A stretch of 64,000 nucleotides of DNA from Flavobacteriaceae bacterium CRH (GCA_001507425.1 LMAJ01000001.1:124001-188000), one strand, 5' to 3'; positions 37,703 to 47,460 are shown, numbered from the stretch's first letter. Notes: generated by a model from the letters alone, not told the origin. Translations and numbers: made by a program.

Positions 37703-38583
37703 TGAAGAAATTTATAATTTATACCGCTAAAGTTTTACTCATTACGATATTGATTGCCGTAGTTCTAGACGGACTTTATACCGCTGTTTTTTTACAATCT
37801 AAAAACAGAGGAAAAATTGAAACGGTTTTTAACTCAAAACCTCAAAAATTAGATGTTGTCATTCTGGGTTCTTCAAGAGCAAATAATCATTTTGTTACTC
37901 AAATGTTTGAAGATAAGGGATTAAAAGCCTTTAATTACGGAATGAGCGGCGGACATTTATTCGAAGCATCATTACTATTAAAGTTAATGATTGAAAGAAA
38001 ATACGAAATCAAAAATGTAATTCTCGAAGCCGATTTAAACCTTTCTAACGATCACGAAGCCGAAGGTATTGCAGCTTTGTTTTTGCCTTATATTCATAAT
38101 TCTAAAGTGATTAAAGACCATTTTTCAACTCAGGAAAATTTTAATGAATTGTATTATATTCCATTTTACAGATATATCAAATACGATGGTAAAATTGGTT
38201 TTAGAGAAGTTTACAAGACAGCAAAAAAAGAAAAAACAAATTCGTTAGATAATCTCGGTTATTATCCGTTGCAAAAGCATAAAAATGGCAATATGAAAAA
38301 TAACATTGTCAATCTAAACCCTTTGCCTCACAATAAATATTACGAAGAAATTAAAAATCTTTGCAAAGCCAATAATATTAATTTCATTGCTGTAATGACA
38401 CCAATGTGCGAAAATGTAACAGGCATGAACTATTTTGATAAAGTAAAAAAAGCGTATCCTGAAATTTACAATTATGAAAATGTAGTAGTCGAAGATAAAT
38501 ACTTTTCATCCTGCGGACACATGACAGATGCAGGATCAAAAATATTTACAGCCAGAATTTTAAAAGATTTTTTTAAGAAATAA
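37702..38583 (+). CDS. SGNH-hydrolase-like partner of the MBOAT acyltransferase
   Basis: A 293-residue protein with one N-terminal membrane anchor (about residues 3-30) and an extracytoplasmic SGNH-like domain. Block I is VVILGSSRANNH near residue 54, with the likely nucleophilic serine. FNYGMSGGHLFEASLLL near 75 is block II-like, and SCGHMTDAGSKIF near the C-terminus carries the catalytic Asp/His region. It probably takes the acetyl group delivered by the MBOAT and places it on the exported glycan. Its ATG overlaps the MBOAT stop by one base. Confidence 0.85.
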   Translation: MKKFIIYTAKVLLITILIAVVLDGLYTAVFLQSKNRGKIETVFNSKPQKLDVVILGSSRANNHFVTQMFEDKGLKAFNYGMSGGHLFEASLLLKLMIERKYEIKNVILEADLNLSNDHEAEGIAALFLPYIHNSKVIKDHFSTQENFNELYYIPFYRYIKYDGKIGFREVYKTAKKEKTNSLDNLGYYPLQKHKNGNMKNNIVNLNPLPHNKYYEEIKNLCKANNINFIAVMTPMCENVTGMNYFDKVKKAYPEIYNYENVVVEDKYFSSCGHMTDAGSKIFTARILKDFFKK

Positions 38584-38586
38584 AAC

Positions 38587-39732
38587 ATGAAAATAGCCTT
38601 TTTAACACCCGAATATCCGCACGATAAAACAGGAAATTCAGGAGGACTTGGAACAAGTATTAAAAATCTTGCCATTGGTTTATTAGACCAGGGCGTTGCC
38701 GTTAGGGTTCTTGTATACGGTCAAAAAGAAGATGCTTTTTTTGATGACAATGGCGTTCTTATTCAACAGATAAAAAACGTAAAATTTAAAGGGTTATCAT
38801 GGTTTTTTACAAGAAAAAAAATTGAAAAAATCATTGACAAACTGCATTCAGATAAAGAAATTGATTTAGTTGAAGCAGCGGACTGGACGGGAATTTCATC
38901 TTTTATAAAACCAAAATCATGTCCGTTAATCATAAGGTTAAACGGATCTGATGCTTATTTTTGCCATTTAGACAATCGTCCGGTAAAATGGATAAACAAG
39001 TTTCATGAAAAAAGAGCTTTGCAAAAGGCTGATAAACTATTGTCAGTAAGTCAGTTTACGGCAGATAAAACCAATTTTGTTTTTGGTTTAAATAAGGAGT
39101 TCGGTATTATTCCAAATCCTATAGATTCACAATTATTTCAGCCGGGCGATCAAAATAACGAAACGGGACAGAATATTTTATATTTCGGAAGCCTTATTCG
39201 TAAAAAAGGACTTCTGGAATTACCGCTGATTTTTAATAAAGTAGTAGAAAATAATCCCGATGCCAGATTAATTTTAATAGGCAGAGATGTTTCGGATATT
39301 ATCTCCGGAAATCCCTCAACATGGCAAATGATGCAGGAACTTTTTTCTGAAAAAGCAATCAAAAATGTCGAATATCTTGGAGGCGTTCCGTACGACCAGA
39401 TCAAACAAAAAATACTAGAGTCAAAAGTATGTGTTTTTCCCTCTTTTGCCGAAGCTTTTCCTGTTTCATGGTTAGAGGCAATGGCTTTAGAAAAACCTAT
39501 TGTAGCATCAAATGTGGGCTGGGCAAGCGAAATGATCGACGACGGAGAAAATGGTTTTTTAGTAGATCCTAAAGATCACACCTTATATGCCCAAAGAATA
39601 ATTCAGTTTTTAGACGACGCAACCTTGTGCCTAAAAGCAGGAAAATCAGCAAGGGAAAAGGTTGAAAAATGTTTTGATATCGAAGTTTTAGCCAAAAAAA
39701 ATATTCAATTTTATAAATCGTTAATATCTTAA
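38587..39732 (+). CDS. GT4 family glycosyltransferase
   Basis: Retaining GT-B enzyme of 381 residues: FLTPEYPHDKTGNSGGLGTS at the start, IIRLNGSDAYF near 115, YFGSLIRKKGLLEL near 198 and the donor motif SFAEAFPVSWLEAMALEKPIV near residues 280-300. Starts three bases after the SGNH-like stop. Sugar unknown. Confidence 0.9.
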   Translation: MKIAFLTPEYPHDKTGNSGGLGTSIKNLAIGLLDQGVAVRVLVYGQKEDAFFDDNGVLIQQIKNVKFKGLSWFFTRKKIEKIIDKLHSDKEIDLVEAADWTGISSFIKPKSCPLIIRLNGSDAYFCHLDNRPVKWINKFHEKRALQKADKLLSVSQFTADKTNFVFGLNKEFGIIPNPIDSQLFQPGDQNNETGQNILYFGSLIRKKGLLELPLIFNKVVENNPDARLILIGRDVSDIISGNPSTWQMMQELFSEKAIKNVEYLGGVPYDQIKQKILESKVCVFPSFAEAFPVSWLEAMALEKPIVASNVGWASEMIDDGENGFLVDPKDHTLYAQRIIQFLDDATLCLKAGKSAREKVEKCFDIEVLAKKNIQFYKSLIS

Positions 39733-39734
39733 TT

Positions 39735-41279
39735 TTGATTCTATTATATCATAATCATAATAAAACAACAAAGGTCATTTCGAAAAGTAATGAAATTTTA
39801 CCATTTGATAAAAATGCGACAATTGCTGCTGTATTAATAGATTTGGCCATACAAAATCCGCAGTCTAAAATAGTTTGGTGCCATGAAAATTACCAAAACT
39901 TTTTAAACTTAGAGGCGATTGACACTATTTTTCATCATGATAAAATGATGTTTTCATACAACCCCAATGAGCAGAGTTTTTTAGGAAAAAAAATGGGTTA
40001 TATTGATGAATCTCCGTTTCTCAATATCAATCAAAACGTCACCTACCCAACATGGCAAATGAGCAGTTTGGTTGGCGTTATTCATGCAGCTGTTTTATTA
40101 GAAATAAAAAACAAGATAAAACCGGATGCAGATTTTGATTATTATTTAAATTCGATTGCCAAAGTTTGCATGCCACTAGGGTTGCTATGTTATTCTGAAC
40201 CAAAATTAGTACTTGAAAATAATGTCGTTACTACCGTAAAACCTTCCAACTTTACGCTCTTTAAGTTTGTAAAACAACATTACAGAACAAGATGGGTCTT
40301 TTTATTGTTTTTAAATTTGATGATTTATGAATTCAAATTTCCTGTTTTAGCGTCGTTTTACAGTCTCTTTTTTAAAAACAGAAATAATAATACAATAAAA
40401 CTTGACGACATTAAAGTCAATTCGTCATTAAAAGATGTCATTGATTTTGAAAACATAGATGTTATTATCCCAACTATCGGAAGAAAAAAATACTTATATG
40501 ATGTCTTAATCGATTTGTCAAATCAAACTATTTTACCTAAAAATGTCATCATAGTAGAGCAAAACCCGGATGTTACCAGTGTGTCAGAGCTTGATTATAT
40601 TACCGGAGAAAAATGGCCATTTGAAATTAAGCATACTTTTACACATCGCACAGGAGCCTGCAATGCAAGAAATGTAGCATTAAGCCAGGTAAAAAGTGAA
40701 TGGGTTTTCCTGAACGATGATGATAACAGATTTGGCCCTGAACTTTTGAAAGATGTACTTTTTAATTTGCAAAAATTTGGAATAAAAACGCTTTCAACTT
40801 CGTACATACAGCCACACGAAACCAAGATCAATACGCTTATCAATCAATCTCCAATGTTTGGTTCCGGAAATAGTTTTATAAAATCTTCGATATTCACAAA
40901 AGTTAAATTCAATGACAAGTTTGAGTTTGGTTACGGCGAAGATTCCGATTTTGGAATGCAAATTAGAAATCAGGGATATGATATTTTGTATTTTCCAAAT
41001 CCTGAAATTTTACATCTAAAAGCACCAATGGGCGGGTTTAGAACCAAACCGCAATTAGCCTGGTCAGATGATGAAATTAAACCTAAACCATCGCCAACCA
41101 TAATGTTGTATAAATTGCTGCATCAGACAAAAGAGCAACGAAACGGCTACAGAGCAATTTTCTTTTTTAAATATTATAAGAATCAATCCATTAAAAATCC
41201 ATTTAAATATTTTTCTAATTTTAATAAAGAATGGAAACAAAGTACCTATTGGGCAAACAGATTATTAAATAACTCATGA
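39735..41279 (+). CDS. GT2 glycosyltransferase with unknown N-terminal domain
   Basis: A 514-residue protein. The GT-A domain begins only at about residue 238 (IDVIIPTIGRKKYLYDVL), with TGACNARNVALSQV near 311, the metal-binding LNDDDNRF near 329 and FGYGEDSDFGMQI near 396. The first 235 residues form a separate domain with HENYQNFL and SYNPNEQSFLG segments that I do not recognise. The reading frame opens at a TTG two bases after the previous stop. Sugar and the N-terminal role are unknown. Confidence 0.78.
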   Translation: MILLYHNHNKTTKVISKSNEILPFDKNATIAAVLIDLAIQNPQSKIVWCHENYQNFLNLEAIDTIFHHDKMMFSYNPNEQSFLGKKMGYIDESPFLNINQNVTYPTWQMSSLVGVIHAAVLLEIKNKIKPDADFDYYLNSIAKVCMPLGLLCYSEPKLVLENNVVTTVKPSNFTLFKFVKQHYRTRWVFLLFLNLMIYEFKFPVLASFYSLFFKNRNNNTIKLDDIKVNSSLKDVIDFENIDVIIPTIGRKKYLYDVLIDLSNQTILPKNVIIVEQNPDVTSVSELDYITGEKWPFEIKHTFTHRTGACNARNVALSQVKSEWVFLNDDDNRFGPELLKDVLFNLQKFGIKTLSTSYIQPHETKINTLINQSPMFGSGNSFIKSSIFTKVKFNDKFEFGYGEDSDFGMQIRNQGYDILYFPNPEILHLKAPMGGFRTKPQLAWSDDEIKPKPSPTIMLYKLLHQTKEQRNGYRAIFFFKYYKNQSIKNPFKYFSNFNKEWKQSTYWANRLLNNS

Positions 41280-42286
41280 AATTTTCACTAATCATTTGCA
41301 CGTACATGCGTCCTGAACCCTTGCTGAAATTATTGCAATCGGTTGAGGTACAGACTATTTTTCCGGATGAAATTTTAATAATTGATGGTTCATTAAACAA
41401 TGAAACAGAAGTAGTTTTAAATCGAAACCAATTTAAAAATTTAAAATATTATTTGGTTGATAAGCAAAATCGCGGACTTACGAAACAAAGAAATTTCGGA
41501 ATTAGTAAAGTAAACGATGCTATTGAAATTGTTTGTTTTTTGGATGACGACACGATTTTAGAACCAGATTATTTTAAAAATTTGCTTCATACTTACAATT
41601 TGTTTCCTGAAGCTCTGGGTGTTGGTGGTTTTATTTCGAATGAAGTTAAATGGGAAAAAACAGCAGAAAATTATATTCCGACAATAAATGAATTTTATTT
41701 TGATGGCTGGAAACGCAAAGACGGAAGCCGTTTTATATTAAGAAAAAAACTAAATCTCGATAGCGATCGTCCTCCGGGGTTTTCTCCGGCATTTTCACAC
41801 GGAAGAAGCGTTAGTTTTTTGCCTCCAACAGATAAAATATATGAAGTAGAACAATTAATGGGCGGCGTTTCATCTTTTAAAAAGTCAGTTTTTGAAAAGC
41901 TTTCTTTTTCTGAATATTTTGCCGGTTATGGTTTATATGAAGATGCTGATTTTACGTTAAGGGTTTCAAAAATTGGAAAATTATATATCAATACAGCAGC
42001 AAAATTAGGGCATTATCATGCAGCATCAGGAAGACCAAACCAATATTTATACGGTAAAATGGTAGTTAGAAATGGTTGGTATGTCTGGCGCGTTAAAAAT
42101 TCAAATCCAAACCTAAAAGCACGTCTAAAATGGAATTCAATTACTATTTTGCTGACTCTGATACGATTTACCAATGTAGTAACTGCTAGTGATAAAAGAG
42201 CAGCTTTTACTGAAGCTCTGGGAAGAACGATTGGCTGGTGGAGTTTGGTTTTTAATAAGCCAAAAGAAAGAAAATTAAAAAAATAA
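41276..42286 (+). CDS. GT2 family glycosyltransferase
   Basis: GT-A enzyme of 336 residues. SLIICTYMRPEPLLKLLQSV opens the fold, TKQRNFGIS follows, FLDDDTIL near residue 86 holds the metal site, and YEDADFTLRV near 220 is the acid region. It overlaps the previous stop by 4 bases. The 178 bases after it (42287-42464) hold no gene and no convincing promoter or terminator, so this may still be a break in the operon. Confidence 0.88.
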   Translation: MKFSLIICTYMRPEPLLKLLQSVEVQTIFPDEILIIDGSLNNETEVVLNRNQFKNLKYYLVDKQNRGLTKQRNFGISKVNDAIEIVCFLDDDTILEPDYFKNLLHTYNLFPEALGVGGFISNEVKWEKTAENYIPTINEFYFDGWKRKDGSRFILRKKLNLDSDRPPGFSPAFSHGRSVSFLPPTDKIYEVEQLMGGVSSFKKSVFEKLSFSEYFAGYGLYEDADFTLRVSKIGKLYINTAAKLGHYHAASGRPNQYLYGKMVVRNGWYVWRVKNSNPNLKARLKWNSITILLTLIRFTNVVTASDKRAAFTEALGRTIGWWSLVFNKPKERKLKK

Positions 42287-42464
42287 GTTTAATTTAAATG
42301 GTATCTTGAATGAGAACTAAACGATTAGGCAAAAAAATGTTAAAAGAATGAATAGAAAATATTCGCACTAAAAGTGAGTTCATGTTAAAATTTTAAATTT
42401 ATCCAGATTTCGAAAATTTTAATTAATATTTAATGAAAAATATCAAAACAGAAAGAATACATTA

Positions 42465-43577
42465 ATGAAATTTGTAATAATTACACATGTTAGTCATTGT
42501 CAATATGATGGCCAGTATTTTGGTTATGCACCATATGTGCGTGAAATAAATATTTGGTTAGAATATGTTGATGAATTAATTGTTGTTGGTTCGTCACAAA
42601 AAAAAAGCCCAACTGCAATAGATATTCCCTACAAGCATAATGCAATTGATTTTAGAAAAATACCGGATATTAATTTTACCAATTTTAAAAATAATATCAT
42701 CTCTATTTTTAAGTCGCCCATCATTTTTTGGAAAATATTTAAGGCAATGAAAAATGCAGACCATATTCATTTGCGCTGTCCTGGAAATATAGGATTGCTA
42801 GGTTGTTTGGTTCAGATACTTTTCCCAAATAAAAATAAAACCGCTAAATATGCCGGAAATTGGGATCCTAATAGCAAACAGCCTTTTTCATATCGTTTGC
42901 AAAAACGGATTCTGAATAATACATTTTTAACCCGAAATATGCAGGTTTTAGTATATGGAAGTTGGGAAAACCAATCCAAAAACATAAAATCATTTTTTAC
43001 CGCAACTTACTCAGAAACAGAGAAAGAAAATGTTTTGAAAAGTGATTTATCTGCAACAATAGAATTCATTTTCGTTGGAAGTCTGGTAACAGGAAAAAAT
43101 CCGCTGTACGCGATTCAATTGATTCAGAAATTAATTGAAAACGGACGAAATGTGATTTTAAATTTATACGGAGATGGTGTCGAAAAGAATACTTTAGAAG
43201 CTTATATAAAAGAAAATGATTTAGAAAAACATGTCTTTTTGCGAGGGAACCAAAATCAGGATGTAATTAAAACCGCCTATCAAAAAAGCCATTTTGTTAT
43301 TTTGCCGTCTAAAAGTGAAGGCTGGCCAAAAGCAATTGCAGAAGGTATGTTTTGGGAATGTGTTCCTGTAGCTACAAAAGTTTCCTGTGTTCCTTTTATG
43401 CTCGATTTTGGAAATCGCGGTATTTTGATCGAAATGAATTTAGAAAACGACAGCGTTCAGATAGAAAAAATTTTAAATGAAGAAAATGCTTTTGCAACCA
43501 AAAGTAAATTGGCTGCAAAATGGTCACAGACTTACACAACAGAATTTTTTGAAGACGAAATTAAAAAGTTACTATAA
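42465..43577 (+). CDS. GT4 family glycosyltransferase
   Basis: Retaining GT-B enzyme of 370 residues: HLRCPGNIGLLGCL near 104, YAGNWDP near 129, FVGSLVTGKNPLYAIQL near 205 and the donor motif SKSEGWPKAIAEGMFWECVPV near residues 284-304. The next gene follows after 3 bases. Sugar unknown. Confidence 0.89.
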   Translation: MKFVIITHVSHCQYDGQYFGYAPYVREINIWLEYVDELIVVGSSQKKSPTAIDIPYKHNAIDFRKIPDINFTNFKNNIISIFKSPIIFWKIFKAMKNADHIHLRCPGNIGLLGCLVQILFPNKNKTAKYAGNWDPNSKQPFSYRLQKRILNNTFLTRNMQVLVYGSWENQSKNIKSFFTATYSETEKENVLKSDLSATIEFIFVGSLVTGKNPLYAIQLIQKLIENGRNVILNLYGDGVEKNTLEAYIKENDLEKHVFLRGNQNQDVIKTAYQKSHFVILPSKSEGWPKAIAEGMFWECVPVATKVSCVPFMLDFGNRGILIEMNLENDSVQIEKILNEENAFATKSKLAAKWSQTYTTEFFEDEIKKLL

Positions 43578-43580
43578 CCA

Positions 43581-44648
43581 ATGCGAATTGTTCAATTAAT
43601 AGATTCTTTAGATGCCGGCGGGGCCGAGCGAATGGCGGTAAATTATGCCAATGCATTAGCCGGAAAAATAACTTTTTCAGGTTTGGCTGCGACCCGAAAA
43701 GAAGGAATTCTGAAAGATCAGGTTCATTCGGATGTTTCCTATTTCTTTCTGCAGAAAAAAAGGAGTATAGATTTTTCGGCAATTTTAAGATTGAGAAAAT
43801 ATATCCTTAAAAATCAAATAGAAATAGTACACGCACATAGTTCATCATTTTTTATAGCGGTTCTGGTAAAGTTGACGCTGCCTAAAGTAAAAATCGTTTG
43901 GCACGATCATTACGGGACAAGAGCTAAAGAATCAAAGAAAGAGAACAGGGTTTTGATTTTTTTATCAAGGTTTTTTTCTTCTATTTTTGTGGTTAATCTT
44001 CAATTAGAAGCCTGGAACCGCAAAAACATGAAATGTTCGAATGTAATTTTTATACCTAATTTTACATCTTCTGAAAATGTTTTCGATCCGGAAACCACTT
44101 TAAAGGGAATAAATGGTAAAAGGATTGTATTTTTGGCAAATCTAAAAAATCCTAAAAATCATATTTTAATTTTAAAAGCATTTTTAGAATTAAAACTGAA
44201 TGAATCAGACTGGAGTTTGCATTTGGTAGGAAAAGATTATTTTGATGCTTATTCAGAGGTTTTAAAGGAGTTTATAAAATTACATTCACTCGAAAACCAC
44301 ATACATTTGTATGGTGCTAAAAATGATGTGAAACATATTTTATCGCAAGCAGCAATTGGCGTTTTGTCTTCAACAGAAGAAGGTTTCCCAGTTACGTTGT
44401 TAGAATACGGATTATCAAATTTAGCTGTCGTTTCTACAAATGTAGGGTATTGTCCGCTTGTCATTAAAAATGAAGTAAACGGATTATTGTTTGATCCTTC
44501 TTCTATAACTGAGGTTAAAGAACAATTGTTAAAAATGATTAAAGATGATTTGCTTAGACAAAAAATGAGCGATAGTTTGAAACAGTCTGTTTTAGAAAAT
44601 TATTCAGAAGAGGTTGTTATAAGCAAATTAATTACGGCCTATCAATAA
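43581..44648 (+). CDS. GT4 family glycosyltransferase
   Basis: Retaining GT-B enzyme of 355 residues with the acceptor loop SLDAGGAERMAVNYANAL (about residues 9-26), VHAHSSSFFIAVL near 83 and the donor motif STEEGFPVTLLEYGLSNLAVV near 258-278. It resembles the first GT4 genes of the window in its GGAE loop. Followed after 7 bases by the ligase/polymerase-like gene. Sugar unknown. Confidence 0.9.
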   Translation: MRIVQLIDSLDAGGAERMAVNYANALAGKITFSGLAATRKEGILKDQVHSDVSYFFLQKKRSIDFSAILRLRKYILKNQIEIVHAHSSSFFIAVLVKLTLPKVKIVWHDHYGTRAKESKKENRVLIFLSRFFSSIFVVNLQLEAWNRKNMKCSNVIFIPNFTSSENVFDPETTLKGINGKRIVFLANLKNPKNHILILKAFLELKLNESDWSLHLVGKDYFDAYSEVLKEFIKLHSLENHIHLYGAKNDVKHILSQAAIGVLSSTEEGFPVTLLEYGLSNLAVVSTNVGYCPLVIKNEVNGLLFDPSSITEVKEQLLKMIKDDLLRQKMSDSLKQSVLENYSEEVVISKLITAYQ

Positions 44649-44655
44649 ATTAGTA

Positions 44656-45996
44656 ATGAAAAATAAAACATTATCGTATACTTTCATCGTCATAATACAT
44701 GCATTAATTGCTTTGGTAGTTTTTGTGGCTCCTTTTTTATCAAAAGTATATGCGCTTTTAATTCCTGTTGTTGGTTTTGTTATCGTTTCGAGATCTAAAA
44801 ACAGAAACAATGAAGTGCTTTGGGTAGCAGCTTATTTGGTTGGTGCAGAAGTTTTTCTTAGAATGACAGGAGGAAATTTAAACAATGAATATGTTAAGTT
44901 TGCTGTTGTTTTTTTCATGCTTATGGGAATGGTTTACAGTAATTTTTCGACCAATTCCTTTGTTTACTGGATATTCCTGATTTTATTAGTTCCCGGAATT
45001 TTATTGACTTTTACAGAAACAGATTATAACGGTGATGTTAAAAAATCGTTGGTTTTTAATTTGTCTGGCCCAATTTGTCTCGCGATTTCTGCTATTTATA
45101 TGTTTAAGCGAAAGATTCATTTTGATAATCTTCAGACGATTTTAGTAGCCATAGGAATGCCTATTTTAACGACAACGGTATATTTATTTTTATACAATCC
45201 GAGCGTAAAAGATGTAGTAACCGGAACGCAATCTAACTTTGAAACTTCCGGCGGGTTTGGTCCAAATCAGGTTTCGACTGTTTTAGGATTAGGGATTTTT
45301 ATCTTTTTTACCCAATTGATTTTGTTTTCAAAAACAAAAAAAGAGATGTTTTTAAACGCAGCTTTATTAATATTTGTTAGTTATCGTGGCGTTGTAACTT
45401 TTTCAAGAGGAGGCGTGATAACAGGAATTGTAATGATTGTTTGCTTGTTGATTTTGCTTTATTATTTTTCGAATTCAAAAGGCAGAAACAAATTTGCCCT
45501 CATTTTTGTCTTCACCGGATTAATGGGTGCCGGAATCTGGACGTATACATCGGTACAAACCGGAGGGCTTATTGATAAACGTTACGCAAACAAAGATGCA
45601 GCAGGAAGGGTTAAAAAAGACAACTTAGGAGGTCGTGAAGAAATTATGGATTCTGAAATAAAACTTTTTCTTGATAATCCCATTATGGGCGTAGGGGCAG
45701 GAATGGGAAAACAGTTTAGAAAAGAAAGTTTTGGCGCAGATGTTGCTTCCCATAATGAAATAACCCGTATGCTAAGTGAGCATGGGATTTTTGGTATTTT
45801 CGGACTTTTCTTATTATTTATAACGCCACTTGTGCTTTATATCAATAATAAACAGCATTTGTATATTCTCTCTTTTTATATCTTTTGGCTCTTTACAATT
45901 AACCACGCCTCAATGCGAACGGCAGCTCCCGCATTCGTGTATGCTTTGACACTGCTTTCGGTTGAAGTTAAAATTCCTAAAAAACCTGAAATTTAG
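44656..45996 (+). CDS. O-antigen ligase/polymerase-like membrane protein (WaaL/Wzy_C)
   Basis: A 446-residue protein of about 11-12 hydrophobic helices. The conserved periplasmic region has a GGREEIMDSEIKLFLDNPIMG stretch (about residues 325-346) followed by GVGAGMG and SHNEITRMLSEHGIFG, the Wzy_C pattern with its functional arginine and histidine. Such enzymes transfer an undecaprenyl-linked glycan to a lipid A-core or protein acceptor, or polymerise repeat units. With an ABC exporter in the cluster and no Wzx, ligation is the more consistent role. Confidence 0.85.
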   Translation: MKNKTLSYTFIVIIHALIALVVFVAPFLSKVYALLIPVVGFVIVSRSKNRNNEVLWVAAYLVGAEVFLRMTGGNLNNEYVKFAVVFFMLMGMVYSNFSTNSFVYWIFLILLVPGILLTFTETDYNGDVKKSLVFNLSGPICLAISAIYMFKRKIHFDNLQTILVAIGMPILTTTVYLFLYNPSVKDVVTGTQSNFETSGGFGPNQVSTVLGLGIFIFFTQLILFSKTKKEMFLNAALLIFVSYRGVVTFSRGGVITGIVMIVCLLILLYYFSNSKGRNKFALIFVFTGLMGAGIWTYTSVQTGGLIDKRYANKDAAGRVKKDNLGGREEIMDSEIKLFLDNPIMGVGAGMGKQFRKESFGADVASHNEITRMLSEHGIFGIFGLFLLFITPLVLYINNKQHLYILSFYIFWLFTINHASMRTAAPAFVYALTLLSVEVKIPKKPEI

Positions 45997-46021
45997 ATCG
46001 TTTATATTATTTTTTTTGTAA

Positions 46022-46029
46022 TACATTTG
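46022..46029 (+). promoter_or_regulatory. putative −7 element before the WcaJ-type gene
   Basis: TACATTTG matches TAnnTTTG, 36 bases before the ATG at 46066, inside a 69-base spacer. No clear TTG stands at the −33 distance. It could give the last gene of the cluster its own expression. Confidence 0.45.
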
Positions 46030-46065
46030 CTTCAAGTTTTAGCCCCAAACAAAACCAAATAACCA

Positions 46066-47460
46066 ATGTTTACAAAAAAGAAAATTCATTTCGAGATATC
46101 GGAAAGGAAAGTACTACTTCATATTTTCGATGCTTTCTTTGTCTTGTTAGCGCTCTACCTATTGAGCGGGATTCCAAATTTCCAATACTTTAAATTTTCA
46201 GTTGCCAATTCTTATTGGGAAGTTGTATTGATATGCTACATATTCATTTTTGGTTCTATATTCGAAATGTATAATTTGCAAGTAGCCAGTAATCAGTTAC
46301 AAATAACCAAAAGTGCCGTTTTTACCACAAGTACAACTGTATTTGTTTACCTGCTGACACCGGTTTTATCACCGGAATTGCCAAAAAACAGAATAGCAAT
46401 TGTTATCTTCTATTTTGCTATTCTTTTTGCATTATTATCCTGGAGATATTTGTATTTTTATTTTTTGGCTTCTCATCGTTTTATTCAAAATGTAGTTTTG
46501 ATATGCGATAAAAATCAAGTAGAAGAATTGGTTTTAGGACTTGAAAATGTCGACCCGCATTATAAAATAGTTGGGTTTGTAAATTCAGATTCTGTTTGCG
46601 ATAAACAAACAGATTTTCATTATGTAAGAGAAATCAAAAAGGAAAGGTTAGAGAGTTTTGTAGTCAGGTACAATATTTCTGAGATTGTAATTGCATCTCA
46701 AAATACAGACGGGATTACTGCTGATTTATACCAGCAATTACTTCACTTGCTACAATCAGGAAATATTATCAGAGAGTATACACAAGTGTACGAAAGCAAA
46801 ACACAGCGAATTCCTGTTCAGTATATTGCCAGAGATTTTTATCGCTTTTTTCCTTTTAGCCGAAGCAATAATAACAAACTGTATTTATTGTTGGTGCGTT
46901 TTATTGAGCTTATTTTTTCTAGTTTAGGTTTGCTAATTTGCGCCGTTATCATTCCTTTTATTTTCATTGGAAATTTTTTCGGAAACAAAGGAAGTTTGTT
47001 TTACACCCAAGAGCGAATAGGCAAAAACGGAATTGCTTTTAAAATCTATAAGTTTAGGACAATGGTGGAGAACTCTGAAACAAACGGAGCTGAGTTTGCA
47101 ACATCTAACGATAAAAGGATTACCCCGCTTGGCAGGTTTATGCGTAAATCGCGAATTGATGAATTGCCACAGTTTTTTAATGTTTTAATAAGTGATATGG
47201 CTGTAATAGGCCCAAGACCGGAAAGACCTTTCTTTGTGAATGAAATCGCTAAAATAATGCCGTTTTATGAAACGAGACATGTTGTAAAACCTGGCTTAAC
47301 AGGTTGGGCGCAGGTGAATTATTCTTATGGAGAATCGATAGAAGAGAGTTTGATAAAGTTGCAATATGATTTGTATTACATCAAACACCGAAGCGTTTTT
47401 CTCGATTTAAGCATTACTTTCAAAACTATTACAACGATTCTGTTTTATCGCGGACAATAA
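46066..47460 (+). CDS. polyprenyl-phosphate sugar-1-phosphate transferase (WcaJ/WbaP family)
   Basis: Second initiating phosphoglycosyltransferase of the cluster, from the monotopic-core family. Residues 1-135 hold four helices and 140-260 a nucleotide-binding-like domain. A further membrane segment follows near 285-305. The C-terminal catalytic domain has FYTQERIGKNGIAFKIYKFRTM (about 325), RKSRIDELPQFFNVL (about 368), GPRPERPFF and GLTGWAQVNY. It moves a hexose or aminosugar phosphate to undecaprenyl phosphate. It faces the next gene convergently with only 4 bases between stops. Confidence 0.93.
   Translation: MFTKKKIHFEISERKVLLHIFDAFFVLLALYLLSGIPNFQYFKFSVANSYWEVVLICYIFIFGSIFEMYNLQVASNQLQITKSAVFTTSTTVFVYLLTPVLSPELPKNRIAIVIFYFAILFALLSWRYLYFYFLASHRFIQNVVLICDKNQVEELVLGLENVDPHYKIVGFVNSDSVCDKQTDFHYVREIKKERLESFVVRYNISEIVIASQNTDGITADLYQQLLHLLQSGNIIREYTQVYESKTQRIPVQYIARDFYRFFPFSRSNNNKLYLLLVRFIELIFSSLGLLICAVIIPFIFIGNFFGNKGSLFYTQERIGKNGIAFKIYKFRTMVENSETNGAEFATSNDKRITPLGRFMRKSRIDELPQFFNVLISDMAVIGPRPERPFFVNEIAKIMPFYETRHVVKPGLTGWAQVNYSYGESIEESLIKLQYDLYYIKHRSVFLDLSITFKTITTILFYRGQ

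Noticed and set aside
42287..42464. Hidden small gene or promoter in the 178-base gap
   Set aside because: No open frame of merit and only a one-mismatch TAAATTTA without a −33 partner were found.
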